Assembly: GCF_022179185.1 (NCBI RefSeq)
Contig: NZ_BPQJ01000006.1
Location: 222,781-286,780 of the forward strand
Direction: 5' to 3'
DNA length: 64,000 nt
From: Methylobacterium frigidaeris
GTDB taxonomy: Bacteria > Pseudomonadota > Alphaproteobacteria > Rhizobiales > Beijerinckiaceae
Positions 9,603 to 19,076 of the stretch are shown one piece after another. The position numbers and the translations under genes are program-made. The notes beneath the pieces are model-generated. The model made no database searches, was not told the DNA's origin, and saw nothing but the letters and a program-made list of their open reading frames with translations. Each line of letters opens with the position of its first letter. Position 1 is the first letter of the stretch.

Positions 9603-9641
9603 ACAGGAACGTTGCAAGACCGAATCACGCGGACGATCGTC

Positions 9642-11438
9642 TCACGCCTTCTCGAGCACGTAGGTCCCGGGCGCCTGGCCGAGCGACGGCAGGACCCCGC
9701 CGCCGGGCTGGCGCGCCGGCACCCGCTCGGAATTCTGGTATTCGAGCCACTTGAACCAGTAGGGCCACCACGAGCCCGGATGCTCGGTCGCGGCCGCGAT
9801 CCAGTCCTGGAGCGTGCCGTGAGCGGGACCGCCGGTCCAGTACTGGTATTTCGGCTTGGCCGGCGGATTGACCACGCCGGCGATGTGGCCCGACCCCGCC
9901 AGCACGTAGTCGACGGTGCCGCCGAAGGCGCGGCAGCCCTCGAAGACCGAGAGGGCCGGGGCGATGTGGTCCTCCCGCGTGGCGAGGTTGAAGACCGGGA
10001 TCGTCACCTTGCCGAGATCGAGGCGCACGTTGCCGAGCACCATCTCGCCGCGCGACAGCTTGTTGTCGAGGTAGCAGTTGCGCAAGTAGAACGAGTGGTT
10101 GGCCGCCGGCATCCGGGTCGCGTCGGAGTTCCAGTACAGCAGGTCGAAGGGCAGCGGCGCCTTGCCCTTCAGGTAGTTGTTGACGACGTAGGGCCAGATC
10201 AGGTCGTTCGGCCGCAGCATGTTGAAGGCGTTGGCCATCTTGGCGCCTTCGAGGTAGCCGCGGCTCTGCATGCCGGACTCGATCGAGCGGATCTGCGCCT
10301 CGTCGACGAACACTTTCAGGTCGCCGGCATGCGTGAAGTCGACCTGGGTGGTCAGGAAGGTCGCGCTGGCGATGCGGTCGTCGCCGACCGCCGCCATGTA
10401 GGCCAAGCTCACGGCGAGCAACGTGCCGCCGACGCAGTAGCCCACCGCGGAGACCTGGCGCTCGCCGGTCGCCCGCTCGATCGCCTCCAGCGCCGCGAAG
10501 ATGCCCTCGCGCATGTAGCTCTCGAAGTCCTTGGTCGCGTGGCGCGCATCCGGGTTGACCCAGGAGATCACGAACACCGTCAGGCCCTGGCTCACAGCCC
10601 AGCCGATGTAGCTCTTGTCCTTGTTCAGATCGAGGATGTAGTACTTGTTGATCCAGGGCGGCACGATCAGCAGCGGGCGCTTGAGCACCGTGTCGGTCTG
10701 CGGCGCGTACTGGATCAGCTCGATCAGGTCGTTGCGGAACACCACCTCGCCCGGCGTGCTCGCCATGTTGACGCCGACCTGGAACTGGCCCTGGTCGGTC
10801 TGGCGCACGCGCAATTCGCCGCCGCCGGCCTCGACGTCCTCGGCCAGCATCTTCATGCCGCGCACGAGGTTGGCGCCGTTCTCCCGAAAGGTCTCGCGGA
10901 TCAGCTCCGGATTGGTGGCGAGGAAGTTCGACGGCGACATCGCGCCGGAGATCTGCCGGACGTAGAACTGCGCCTTGGCGCGCGTATGCGGATCGAGCCC
11001 CTCGGCCTCGTCGACCAGGATCTCGGCCCAGCGGGTGGTGATCAGGTAGCCCTGCTTCAGGAAATCGAAGACCGGGTTCGTCGTCCATTCGGGCGCGGCG
11101 AAGCGCTTGTCCTTGGGATCGGGCAGGGCGACGGGGGTGACCGTCGTCTCGCCCTGCATCCGCTGCAGCGTCGAGCCCCACAGGGCCAGGAACTGGCCGC
11201 CGATCAGGGACTGGGCCTCCAGCGCCTTCTGCGGATCGGTGAACCACTTCTCGGCCACGGTGCCGAGCGTGCGCACCACCTCGGTCACCGACTCGGCGAG
11301 CGCCGTGTTCGGCTTGCCCTCCTCGAGGGGCTTGGCGTAGGCGGCGAGCGCCCGGCTGAACTGCTCGGTCATCAGGCCCGCGTTGCGCGACAGGGCCTCC
11401 ACATCCGCAACCGGCGCCGTACTCCTCTCAGACGTCAC
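9642..11438 (-). CDS. phaC: Class I poly(3-hydroxyalkanoate) synthase
   Basis: A 598-residue PHA synthase that polymerises (R)-3-hydroxyacyl-CoA into storage polyester on granules. The N-terminal PhaC_N domain is followed by an alpha/beta-hydrolase fold with the lipase-like box [10 protein letters not shown]; the nucleophile is C335, and the catalytic Asp and His are in [10 protein letters not shown] and GSGHIAGVV. Length and lack of a PhaE/R partner fit class I. The start is GTG 11438, served by GGAGGAG eight bases upstream; the nearby ATG leads into a stop. It converges on ppc and stands alone, without phaAB or a phasin next to it. Confidence 0.94.
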   Translation of the reverse strand: MTSERSTAPVADVEALSRNAGLMTEQFSRALAAYAKPLEEGKPNTALAESVTEVVRTLGTVAEKWFTDPQKALEAQSLIGGQFLALWGSTLQRMQGETTVTPVALPDPKDKRFAAPEWTTNPVFDFLKQGYLITTRWAEILVDEAEGLDPHTRAKAQFYVRQISGAMSPSNFLATNPELIRETFRENGANLVRGMKMLAEDVEAGGGELRVRQTDQGQFQVGVNMASTPGEVVFRNDLIELIQYAPQTDTVLKRPLLIVPPWINKYYILDLNKDKSYIGWAVSQGLTVFVISWVNPDARHATKDFESYMREGIFAALEAIERATGERQVSAVGYCVGGTLLAVSLAYMAAVGDDRIASATFLTTQVDFTHAGDLKVFVDEAQIRSIESGMQSRGYLEGAKMANAFNMLRPNDLIWPYVVNNYLKGKAPLPFDLLYWNSDATRMPAANHSFYLRNCYLDNKLSRGEMVLGNVRLDLGKVTIPVFNLATREDHIAPALSVFEGCRAFGGTVDYVLAGSGHIAGVVNPPAKPKYQYWTGGPAHGTLQDWIAAATEHPGSWWPYWFKWLEYQNSERVPARQPGGGVLPSLGQAPGTYVLEKA

Positions 11439-11583
11439 GCGCGTTCTCCTCCCTCATGTCGACGGTCCGCCGCAGCAAGCCGCCTTTCCGACAAAATATC
11501 GTCCCAAACCGTCGGTTCCGCCAGATGACCGGACCGGGTTTCCTCACCGCCACGGTGCCCTCGCGCAAGGTTCCCCAAACGTC

Positions 11584-11976
11584 ATGCCCGCGTTCCCCGC
11601 TGTTTCGCCCGTCGTCGTCCGGGCCGCAACGCTCTTGACCTGCCTCGCGACGCTCTCGGCTTGCCTCACGGCGGGCGGCTGCGTCCTCGACGGGGCCGGC
11701 ATCCGCGACGCCGCCAAGTCGGCCGGTTTCGGCCCCAAGGAGGTCGCAGCTCCCGACTTCGTGAGGGAGACCCGCCGCGAGGGCGGCGACTTCCTTCCGG
11801 TCGGCGTCTCGGCCCCGCCTCGCGAAACTCGCGCCAAGTCGGCCGCCGGGGTGAAGGCGCTCGAGGCCGAGCTCGATGCCAGCCGCCAGCGCAACGAGGC
11901 CAGGGGCCGCGACGCCGCCAAGGTCGGCGGCGCGGTCAAGCCGCCGGCTCCGCCGAAAGTCCCGCCGGCCGAGTGA
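11584..11976 (+). CDS. Putative small lipoprotein of unknown function
   Basis: A 130-residue protein with an N-terminal hydrophobic segment and two possible lipobox cysteines (LSAC and AGGC), so probably lipid-anchored in the envelope. The mature part is charged and rich in Ala, Arg and Lys, with a helical EAELDASRQRNEARGRDAAK stretch and a proline-rich tail. It is divergent from phaC, and 145 bp between the two starts must hold both promoters. I do not recognise the family. Confidence 0.65.
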   Translation: MPAFPAVSPVVVRAATLLTCLATLSACLTAGGCVLDGAGIRDAAKSAGFGPKEVAAPDFVRETRREGGDFLPVGVSAPPRETRAKSAAGVKALEAELDASRQRNEARGRDAAKVGGAVKPPAPPKVPPAE

Positions 11977-12076
11977 CGCAAGTTCCGCCGCCCGAACTTC
12001 CTCTTCCCCCAAAACCCCTCTAGACAGCGTGTGTGACACGCGCGTCGCAGCGGCGGCGCCGATCCAGGACCCGGCC

Positions 12077-13297
12077 ATGACCGATTTTCATCGCATCAAG
12101 CGACTGCCCCCCTACGTCTTCGAGCAGGTCAACCGGATCAAGGCCGCCGCCCGCGCCAACGGCGCCGACATCATCGACCTCGGCATGGGCAATCCGGACC
12201 TCGATGCACCCCGCCACGTGATCGAGAAGCTGGTGGAGACCGCCGGCAAGCCGCGCACCGATCGCTACTCGGCCTCGAAGGGCATCGCCGGCCTGCGCCG
12301 CGCCCAGGCGAACTACTACCAGCGCCGCTTCGGCGTCTCGCTCAACCCCGACACCCAGGTGGTGGCGACGCTCGGCTCCAAGGAGGGCTTCGCCAACATG
12401 GCGCAGGCCATCACGGCGCCGGGCGACGTGGTGCTGGTGCCCAATCCCAGCTACCCGATCCACGCCTTCGGCTTCCTGATGGCGGGCGGCGTGATCCGCT
12501 CGGTCCCGGCCGAGCCGACCCCGGCCTTCTTCCCGGCGGCCGAGCGGGCGATGCAGCACTCGATTCCGAAGCCGGTGGCTTTGGTCGTCTGCTACCCGTC
12601 GAACCCGACGGCCTACGTCGCCTCCCTCGACTTCTACCGCGACCTCGTCGCCTTCGCGAAGAAGCACGAGCTGATCCTGCTCTCCGACCTCGCCTATGCG
12701 GAGGTCTATTTCGACGACGCCAACCCGCCGCCCTCCGTGCTGCAGGTGCCGGGCGCGATCGACGTGGCGGTGGAGTTCACCTCCCTGTCCAAGACCTTCT
12801 CGATGGCGGGCTGGCGGATGGGCTTCGCGGTCGGCAACGAGCGCCTGCTCGCGGCACTGACCCGGGTGAAGTCCTACCTCGATTACGGCGCCTTCACGCC
12901 GATTCAGGTCGCCGCCACCGCGGCGCTGAACGGCCCGGAGGAGTGCATCCATGAGATGCGCGCCACCTACCGCCGCCGCCGCGACGCGATGGTCGACGCG
13001 TTCCAGAAGACCGGCTGGGACATCCCGGTGCCCTCCGCCTCGATGTTCGCCTGGGTGCCGATCCCGGAGCGCTTCCGCGGTCTCGGCAGCCTCGAATTCT
13101 CGAAGCTGCTCGTCGAGAAGGCCGACGTGGCGGTGGCGCCGGGCATCGGCTTCGGCGAGCACGGTGACGATTACGTGCGCATCGCCCTCGTCGAGAACGA
13201 GCAGCGCATTCGCCAGGCCGCCCGCAATATCCGCCGTTTCTTCGACAACGCCGACCGCACGCTGCACAACGTCGTGCCGATGCAGAAGGTCGGCTGA
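12077..13297 (+). CDS. Class I/II aminotransferase (AlaC / LL-diaminopimelate aminotransferase type)
   Basis: A 406-residue fold-type I PLP aminotransferase. The family motifs are DLGMGNPDLDAP near the N-terminus, NPSYPIHAFG, YPSNPTA, and the PLP lysine K239 in SLSKTFSMAGWRMGF; the substrate carboxylate Arg is probably in DYVRIALVEN. It resembles the AlaC alanine transaminases and LL-diaminopimelate aminotransferases common in alphaproteobacteria, and the two cannot be told apart safely by eye. The ATG at 12077 gives a normal family N-terminus (MTDFHRIKRLPPYVFEQV). No biosynthetic neighbour clarifies the substrate. Confidence 0.9.
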   Translation: MTDFHRIKRLPPYVFEQVNRIKAAARANGADIIDLGMGNPDLDAPRHVIEKLVETAGKPRTDRYSASKGIAGLRRAQANYYQRRFGVSLNPDTQVVATLGSKEGFANMAQAITAPGDVVLVPNPSYPIHAFGFLMAGGVIRSVPAEPTPAFFPAAERAMQHSIPKPVALVVCYPSNPTAYVASLDFYRDLVAFAKKHELILLSDLAYAEVYFDDANPPPSVLQVPGAIDVAVEFTSLSKTFSMAGWRMGFAVGNERLLAALTRVKSYLDYGAFTPIQVAATAALNGPEECIHEMRATYRRRRDAMVDAFQKTGWDIPVPSASMFAWVPIPERFRGLGSLEFSKLLVEKADVAVAPGIGFGEHGDDYVRIALVENEQRIRQAARNIRRFFDNADRTLHNVVPMQKVG

Positions 13298-13314
13298 CCT
13301 CACGACTTGTGGCC

Positions 13315-13358
13315 GGGGGGCGACAGGGGAGGCGCAATCGCGTCCCCGGCTGCCCCCC
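13315..13358. terminator. Imperfect G/C hairpin after the aminotransferase gene
   Basis: A G6-C-GACAGGGGA arm can pair imperfectly with TCCCCGGCTGCCCCCC shortly downstream. It lies just past the stop codon and has no T-run. A role in ending transcription is plausible but weakly supported. Confidence 0.35.
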
Positions 13359-13434
13359 GCGCCCGGCCCCGGGTTGATCCGGGCCTCGCGCGGCATCAGG
13401 GTATGGTCAAGTTTCGCTCCACCCTGGGTATCCG

Positions 13435-13650
13435 ATGCGTCGCTCGCTGAAGCTCGTCGTTCTCGCCGCCGCGGCCGCCTTGCCGGCCGCCTGCGCGCCG
13501 AACCCGATCATCGCCCGCGACCCCGTTCCGGCCCCGAGTCCCGACATCGCCTATCGCTGCTCCTCGACCCCGGCGCTCCTCAACGGCTACTGGGCCGAGT
13601 GCGAGCGGGTGCGGCGCGAGCGCGAGGTCGTGGTCCGCACCAAGGGCTAA
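13435..13650 (+). CDS. Small putative lipoprotein
   Basis: A 71-residue protein with a basic start (MRRSLK), a hydrophobic stretch and a lipobox-like ending LPAAC, so probably lipid-modified. The mature part is about 50 residues with two further cysteines (YRCSSTPA and AECERVRRE), which could form a disulfide. No family recognised. It starts a row of three small secreted proteins. Confidence 0.6.
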   Translation: MRRSLKLVVLAAAAALPAACAPNPIIARDPVPAPSPDIAYRCSSTPALLNGYWAECERVRREREVVVRTKG

Positions 13651-13733
13651 CACACGCTCCAGACCGGACACCACGCCGCGCCCCGGAACCGGGCGCCGCC
13701 GCCCGCGCGTTAACCGGCATCCACCACCAGAGG

Positions 13734-14099
13734 ATGCCCCGCGTGGTCCCCCGTCTCCTCCTGCCGCTCGCCGCCCTGGCCTGCCTCTCGGGCCCCGCCC
13801 TCGCGCAAGCGCCCCTCGCGGTGCGGGTGCGCCCGCCGGTCGTCGAGCCGGACATCTACAATCGCGCCGCGGCCAGCGGCCCCGCGGTGCTCGAGGTCGC
13901 GCCCGGTGCCGTCGCCGGCCCGTTGCCGGTGGGCAGAACCGGCCTCGTGGCGATTCGCGCCGTGCCGGTCGCCGCCGTCACCAATGGCGGGGCCTTCGGG
14001 CCGACCGGGTTCGGCTACTACAGCGACAGCGTGAGCGAGGGACCGCTCAACGGCGGGCGCCGCATGGCCGACTACGTCCTCGGCAACCGGGCCTACTGA
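13734..14099 (+). CDS. Small secreted protein of unknown function
   Basis: A 121-residue protein with a clear Sec signal peptide (LLLPLAALACLSGPALAQA). The rest is rich in Pro, Val, Ala and Gly, with an aromatic GFGYYSD patch, and no recognisable domain. The start is uncertain: the ATG at 13734 abuts the AGAGG sequence, while a GTG at 13743 has that same site nine bases upstream and may be the real start. A 28-bp gap separates it from the next small secreted protein, suggesting co-transcription. Confidence 0.6.
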   Translation: MPRVVPRLLLPLAALACLSGPALAQAPLAVRVRPPVVEPDIYNRAAASGPAVLEVAPGAVAGPLPVGRTGLVAIRAVPVAAVTNGGAFGPTGFGYYSDSVSEGPLNGGRRMADYVLGNRAY

Positions 14100-14127
14100 T
14101 CCTCAACCCCGAACGAAGGAAACGTCC

Positions 14128-14571
14128 ATGCGTGCGCACCTCCTCGCGGCGGGACTTCTCGCCGGCCTCGCCACCCTCGGGACCGCTTTGCCGGTCGCAG
14201 CCCAGAGCGTCGGCTACGTCACCGGCTTCCCGGGCCGGGACCCGGCCGGCGACGACGAGATCGGCTGGGGGCCGGCCTACCGGCCCGAGACCAGCTTCTC
14301 GCAGCCCGGCACGCCGCCGACCCCGGGCGATTTCGCCGGTGCGGCCTATCGGGCCCGGACCGGCCACGGCCCCTACGACGCGATCCAGGCTCCGATGCGG
14401 CCGGTGCGCGCCTACCAGTATCAGACGCCGGGCTACGGACCGGGCCCCGGCTACGGTGCCGAACCCGGCTACGCTCCACGGATGCGGGCGGTGCGGACCC
14501 GTCACATCTACAAGCACCGCCATCACGCCAAGGCAAAGATGCACCGGGCCTATCGGCAGGTGATGCGCTGA
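14128..14571 (+). CDS. Secreted Gly/Pro/Tyr-rich protein with basic His-rich tail
   Basis: A 147-residue protein with a signal peptide ending near LPVAAQS. The middle has imperfect PGYG repeats (PGYGPGPGYGAEPGYAP), and the C-terminus is strongly basic and His-rich (HIYKHRHHAKAKMHRAYRQ). The start has GAAGGAA upstream. No family is recognised; a cell-surface or metal- or polyanion-binding role is a guess from composition only. Confidence 0.65.
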   Translation: MRAHLLAAGLLAGLATLGTALPVAAQSVGYVTGFPGRDPAGDDEIGWGPAYRPETSFSQPGTPPTPGDFAGAAYRARTGHGPYDAIQAPMRPVRAYQYQTPGYGPGPGYGAEPGYAPRMRAVRTRHIYKHRHHAKAKMHRAYRQVMR

Positions 14572-14716
14572 CATCAGACCTTTATCGGTCTTGAGGAAGG
14601 GCTGCTGCGGATCTCCTCCGCCACACGGGCTCGCGCCGGCACGCATCTCCTGCGCGATCCCAAAATGCCCCGGAAATACTGGACACTCCAGCGCGTCATG
14701 CTTGCACGGCCCCGCC

Positions 14717-15760
14717 TCACCGCCCCGGACCGCGCTCCGGCGGTGGGCGATAGGCTTCCGGAGGCAGGTCGCGCGACAGGGTCTCGCCGGCGCCGCGGCC
14801 CGGGGCCGGGCTCGGCGTCGGGGTGGCGCCGGGGGGCTCGGCGGGCTGGGGCCCGTCGGTGATGTAGCGCTGGGAGCCGCTGCGGGGCGCGGCCTCGGGA
14901 GCCGGCGGAGTCTCTGGCGGTCGCGGCTCGGGGGCGCGGGGCGCGAGATAGCGGCGCCCGCTCTCGGCTGGTGGAGGAACCGGGACGGTCGGGCGGCTCG
15001 GGGCCGGCTCCGCCTGCGGCTGTGTCCCCTGCGGCTGCGACCGTGGGCGCTCCGGCGGGGGCGGCGCCGGACGGGCCTCCGATTCGGGGGCGGGCTCGGC
15101 CGGGGCGGGGCGAGGCGCCGGCTTCGGCGGGCGTCGGCGGGGAACCACTGGCCGAGGCGCGGCGGGCGCCTGGACCACGCCGTCGCTCGGCAGCGCGATC
15201 GTCATGCGCTGGACCGCCGCCACGAGGTCGTCGAGGCTCGCCTGCGCTGTGCGGCAGAGCCGGATCCGCAGCGACAGGGCGCGGCGCGGGGCGGACGGGC
15301 CGGAGGTGCCGAAGACCTCGTCGCGGGACGCCAGCTGAGCCCCCCGCCGGGGCCGCTCGAACCACTGCCACGCGTAGAGGCAATCAGCCCCCAGCGCCAT
15401 GCCGACCGGACCGTAGGCGTTGCGGCGCGGCGTGGCCAGCACCCGCATCGTCTCGCCGGGGAAGCGCACGGCGATCTCGCCCGCGATGCCGAACTCGCTC
15501 GGCTTGGCGAGCCGCGGCGGGAAGGCGAGGAGCAGGTCGCCGGTCTCGTTGCGTAAGCCGATCTCGGCGTGGTTGCGCCCGTCGCCGCCCTCGTAGCGGA
15601 TGCGCTGGTCGAAGCCGTCGCGGTGGCGCGTCTCGATCACCGCGGCGACCCGGCCGGCACCCGGCAGCCGCAGGGCCGGGGCGGATTGCGCCAGGGCGCT
15701 TCCGACGGTCGCGACTCCGGCGATCAGCGCGAGGAGCGCGGTGGGGAGGCGGACGCTCAC
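14717..15760 (-). CDS. bcsN: Cellulose biosynthesis protein BcsN
   Basis: A 347-residue exported protein (signal peptide to ...GSALAQS). A folded N-terminal half of about 190 residues (QRIRYEGGDGRNHAEIGL, MRVLATPRRNAYGPVGMALG) resembles BcsN, an accessory protein of rhizobial cellulose operons; the C-terminal half is a long Pro/Arg/Ala-rich disordered tail. The GTG start at 15760 overlaps the TGA of the upstream TPR gene (GTGA), so it is the last gene of the bcs operon. The family call rests on context and general resemblance; its biochemical role is not known. Confidence 0.7.
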   Translation of the reverse strand: MSVRLPTALLALIAGVATVGSALAQSAPALRLPGAGRVAAVIETRHRDGFDQRIRYEGGDGRNHAEIGLRNETGDLLLAFPPRLAKPSEFGIAGEIAVRFPGETMRVLATPRRNAYGPVGMALGADCLYAWQWFERPRRGAQLASRDEVFGTSGPSAPRRALSLRIRLCRTAQASLDDLVAAVQRMTIALPSDGVVQAPAAPRPVVPRRRPPKPAPRPAPAEPAPESEARPAPPPPERPRSQPQGTQPQAEPAPSRPTVPVPPPAESGRRYLAPRAPEPRPPETPPAPEAAPRSGSQRYITDGPQPAEPPGATPTPSPAPGRGAGETLSRDLPPEAYRPPPERGPGR

Positions 15761-17724
15761 GGGTAGCCCTTCTCGGAGGGAACCGCGCGCTCCGAGGTGG
15801 TGCGGGCCGGCACCGAGAAGCGGACGCTCTCAGGGGAGGCGGAGCGGTTGCGCTCGCCCTGCTGATCCTGCCACAGCGTTCCGGGCGGGGGCGCGCTCAG
15901 GCCCTCCGGCTTGTCGAGGCCGTTATAGCCCGGCAGCAGCGTGTAGCCGTAGCGCTCGTAGGGCATCGCCCCGGCGCCGGGGACCCGACGAGCCACGAGG
16001 GGCGGGGCCGGCACCGCCGGCTCGCGGGCGTAACTCCCCGGCGCCGCGTTCTGGGCGGCAGCGGCAGCGGGATAGCGCAGGGGATTGTCGAGGGGCACCG
16101 CCAGGGGGAACTCGCCGCGCTGGACCGCCGGCGGCACCGCCTCGGCCCGGCCTCCGGCGCCCGGGGCGTCCGGCCGGGGCACGCGGCCGTAGGAGGCCTG
16201 AGGCTCGGGCCGCGGGGGCGTGGCCGGGGCGGGCGCGGCCCGGCCGGTGGAGGCGGTCGCGCCCTGGACCGCGCAAGGGAGCGGCGGGCCGCCCTGGCTC
16301 TCGCGGAACAGCAGGTCGACCACCTTCGGGAACAGGCCGTCGTAGCGGTTGACCACCTCGAGATAGGGGCGCTGGCGCCGCAGGCGCTGCAGGGTCAGGG
16401 CGTAGCCGAACACCGTGCTCTCGCTCGGCATCCAGGCGACGGCGCGCTGGAACCACTCGAGCGCGGCATCGAACTGGCAGGAATTGTAGGCGTACCAGGC
16501 CAGCCCCTGCGCGCCCTCGCCGGAGGCGGTGGCGTTGACGACCCGGGCGTAGCGCTCGATCCGGGCCGGCTCGATATAGGGCGGGCTCGCCAGCGTCAGC
16601 TTGCGCTCCAGGAGGTCGATGAACAGGAGCTCGTTGCCGACGAAGCGGTCGCGCCAGGCGAACGCCACCTCCTCGGCCTCGCGCATCATGTTGAGCTCGC
16701 GCAGGGTGTGGGCGAGGCCGTGCGCCACCATCGCGTCGCCGCCCCGCGCGATCGCGAGCTTGAACCATTCCAGCGCCTCGCGGAACTGGCGCCGCTTGTA
16801 GGCATACCAGCCGAGGAGCCCGGTCTGGCTCGGCTCGGCGGTCTTGCGGGCATAAGCCTGGAAGGCGGTGAGGTCGGGCAGCGTCGGGGTCTGGGCCGGC
16901 TCGTCGTGCAGGAAGGCGGCGATCCGCGCCCGGGTGATGTCGAGGCGGATCGGGTCGAACTCGGAATTCCCGGACGAGTCCTGCCGCCCCATCGCGATCA
17001 GGCGCTCGGCCTGCTCCATCTTGATGTGGGCCATCGCCTTCTGGATCGTGGCGAGGCGCGCGCCCGTATCCGCGTTGCCGTCCAGCACCGACTTGTAGAG
17101 GTTGAACGCGTCCTCGCTCGCCCCCGTGGCCGCGAGGTCGTCGGCGATGGTCCAGATGCTCTCGACGTCGGCGGGGTCGAGGGCGCTCGGATCGGCGCGG
17201 TAGAGCGCGACGACCTCCTCGGGGTTCTTGCCCGCGACGGCCGCGATGCTCGAGCGGAACTCGGCCCGGCGCAGCTTGCGCCCCAGCTCCTCGGAGGGCT
17301 GCCAGGACGGCTCCACCGAGCGGCGCGCGTTGATCGCGGCGCGCAGGTCCTGCAGGCGGCCGGCGGTGAACAGGTCCCAGAGCGGCGCCTCCTCGGGCGG
17401 GCTCGGCTGCAGGCTGTCGAGGTCCGGCGGCTCGGTCCAGCCCGGATAGAGCCGCTTCAGGCGGGCGATCTCCGCCTTCATCCGGGCGGTCTGCTTCTGC
17501 GAGGCGTAGTAGCGCAGCGCGCTCTCGTCGACCATGCCGGGGGTGCGGGAGGTCTCGGGGTCGACCATGATGGCGGGTGCGCGCACCCCGTCGCCGTACA
17601 CGACCCGCGGGACGGCGGTCTCGGGCGCCTGGGCAAACGCCGGCGCGGCGGCCAGAGCGAGTCCAGCGGCGGCGAGGCCGAGGGTAACCGCGAGGGGCAG
17701 GGTCCGTCTCACGACTTGAGGCAT
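15757..17724 (-). CDS. bcsK: Cellulose-operon TPR protein, BcsK-like
   Basis: A 655-residue exported protein with a signal peptide (ending APAFAQA) followed by helical TPR/Sel1-like repeats across residues 90-480, such as GLLGWYAYKRRQFREALEWFKLAI and GLAWYAYNSCQFDAALEWFQRAV, then a Pro-rich, low-complexity C-terminus. It has no C-terminal beta-barrel, so it is not a full BcsC; rhizobial type III cellulose operons carry such a TPR protein (BcsK) instead. Its start overlaps the bcsZ stop by 16 bases, and its stop overlaps bcsN. It probably scaffolds the periplasmic part of the secretion complex. Confidence 0.8.
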   Translation of the reverse strand: MPQVVRRTLPLAVTLGLAAAGLALAAAPAFAQAPETAVPRVVYGDGVRAPAIMVDPETSRTPGMVDESALRYYASQKQTARMKAEIARLKRLYPGWTEPPDLDSLQPSPPEEAPLWDLFTAGRLQDLRAAINARRSVEPSWQPSEELGRKLRRAEFRSSIAAVAGKNPEEVVALYRADPSALDPADVESIWTIADDLAATGASEDAFNLYKSVLDGNADTGARLATIQKAMAHIKMEQAERLIAMGRQDSSGNSEFDPIRLDITRARIAAFLHDEPAQTPTLPDLTAFQAYARKTAEPSQTGLLGWYAYKRRQFREALEWFKLAIARGGDAMVAHGLAHTLRELNMMREAEEVAFAWRDRFVGNELLFIDLLERKLTLASPPYIEPARIERYARVVNATASGEGAQGLAWYAYNSCQFDAALEWFQRAVAWMPSESTVFGYALTLQRLRRQRPYLEVVNRYDGLFPKVVDLLFRESQGGPPLPCAVQGATASTGRAAPAPATPPRPEPQASYGRVPRPDAPGAGGRAEAVPPAVQRGEFPLAVPLDNPLRYPAAAAAQNAAPGSYAREPAVPAPPLVARRVPGAGAMPYERYGYTLLPGYNGLDKPEGLSAPPPGTLWQDQQGERNRSASPESVRFSVPARTTSERAVPSEKGYP

Positions 17725-19076
17725 GACGGGTAGCGCATCCGGGCCGCGACCAGGGCGAGGAGGTGGAGCGTCATCGGGTAGTAGTTCTGCCCGTCCTGCA
17801 CGCTGCGCAAGCCTTCCGGGAAGGGAGTGCCGTCCTGTGCACAGGCGACGAGGGCCGGCAGCGCCGTGTAGCCCGACTCGGTCAGCCACTCGACCGGGCG
17901 GCCGTCGCGGGTATCGACGATCGGCAGGCGCTCGCGGTCGATCCCGCCCCACAGGGTCCGGAACGGCGCGTAATCCTCCGGCCGGCCGACGCCCGCCCAG
18001 GCGAGGTAGAGCGGGATGCGGATGGCGTTGTAGGAGAAGAGCGGCGGGAAGCCGTCGGCGGGGCGCAAGCTCTCGTCCTTGGCGGAGATCCACTCGGTCG
18101 GCAGCCCGCTCGGGCCGAAGCGCGAGCGGCGCAGGATCTCGATGCCGCTGCGGATCACCGAGGCCCAGTCGTATTCGGGCGCGACGAGGCTCAGGCGCTG
18201 GAAGGCCGGGAAGACCCAGTATGACAGGTTGACCAGCGGCCCGTCGGCCCGGTCGCGGGCGGAGAAGCCGGCGACCGCCGGCAGCAGCAGGGGACCGGGG
18301 GCGGCGCGGAACAGGATCGTCTTGCGGCCGAACTCGACGGCGATGCGCCGCGCCGCCGTGCGGTAGGACGGCTCGCCCCAGGCCTCCGCCGCCTCGGTCA
18401 GCGCCCAGGCGACCAGGATGTCGCCGTCGGTGGCGTTGTTCATGTCGGCGACCGCCGGGCGCTGGTCCGGCGCCCAGCGCCAGGCCAGCAACTCGTCGGA
18501 GCGCACCAGCAGGTTGGCGCGGGTCCAGCCCCAGATCCGCTCGAAGGCGGCCCGGTCGCCCGCCGCCACGGCGAGCAGCATGCCGTAGCCCTGGCCCTCG
18601 CTGTGGCTGATGAAGCCGTTGGCGGTGTCGACGATCCGGCCCTTCTCGGTCACGAAGCGGGCCCGATAGGCGCGCCAGCCGGCATCGTCCCCGAGGCTGC
18701 CGGCGAGCGCGAGCCCGGCGGCGCGGCCGGCCTCACCCGGGGAGGTGGCCTGGGGCAAGCTCGGCACGGCGATGGCGGGGGGCACGGGGGTCACCTCCTG
18801 TCCTTGCGCCACCTGAGCCTGCGCGCGGTCGGGCCCTTGAACGACTTGCGGCGCTTGAACGGCCTGCGGCGCTTGCGGGACCTGCACCGCCTGGGGCGAT
18901 TGCGCCCGTCCGGGCTCCGACGTCAGGAGCAGGGATGCGGCGCAGGCGAGGGCCAAGCGGACCTGCGTCGGCAAGCCAACGCTTCGTCCGCGCAGCGTCC
19001 TGTTGTGCCGCAGGTCCTTGGCGCAGGACCGGTGACCACTCTTGCGAAACCTGCTGAGGAGCGTCCGGCGGCTCAT
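17709..19076 (-). CDS. bcsZ: Endo-1,4-beta-glucanase of the cellulose operon (GH8)
   Basis: A 455-residue periplasmic GH8 cellulase required for proper cellulose export. The catalytic acid is in ISHSEGQGYGMLLA and the partner Asp in NNATDGDILVAWAL; further GH8 blocks are LSYWVFPAFQRL and SYNAIRIPLYLAW. An N-terminal hydrophobic segment (VRLALACAASLLLTS) ends in a signal cleavage region, followed by a PQAVQ-type low-complexity linker of about 40 residues. The ATG overlaps the bcsB stop (ATGA). The N-terminal 40 residues before the signal are unusually long and basic, so a later start is possible. Confidence 0.88.
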   Translation of the reverse strand: MSRRTLLSRFRKSGHRSCAKDLRHNRTLRGRSVGLPTQVRLALACAASLLLTSEPGRAQSPQAVQVPQAPQAVQAPQVVQGPDRAQAQVAQGQEVTPVPPAIAVPSLPQATSPGEAGRAAGLALAGSLGDDAGWRAYRARFVTEKGRIVDTANGFISHSEGQGYGMLLAVAAGDRAAFERIWGWTRANLLVRSDELLAWRWAPDQRPAVADMNNATDGDILVAWALTEAAEAWGEPSYRTAARRIAVEFGRKTILFRAAPGPLLLPAVAGFSARDRADGPLVNLSYWVFPAFQRLSLVAPEYDWASVIRSGIEILRRSRFGPSGLPTEWISAKDESLRPADGFPPLFSYNAIRIPLYLAWAGVGRPEDYAPFRTLWGGIDRERLPIVDTRDGRPVEWLTESGYTALPALVACAQDGTPFPEGLRSVQDGQNYYPMTLHLLALVAARMRYPSCLKS

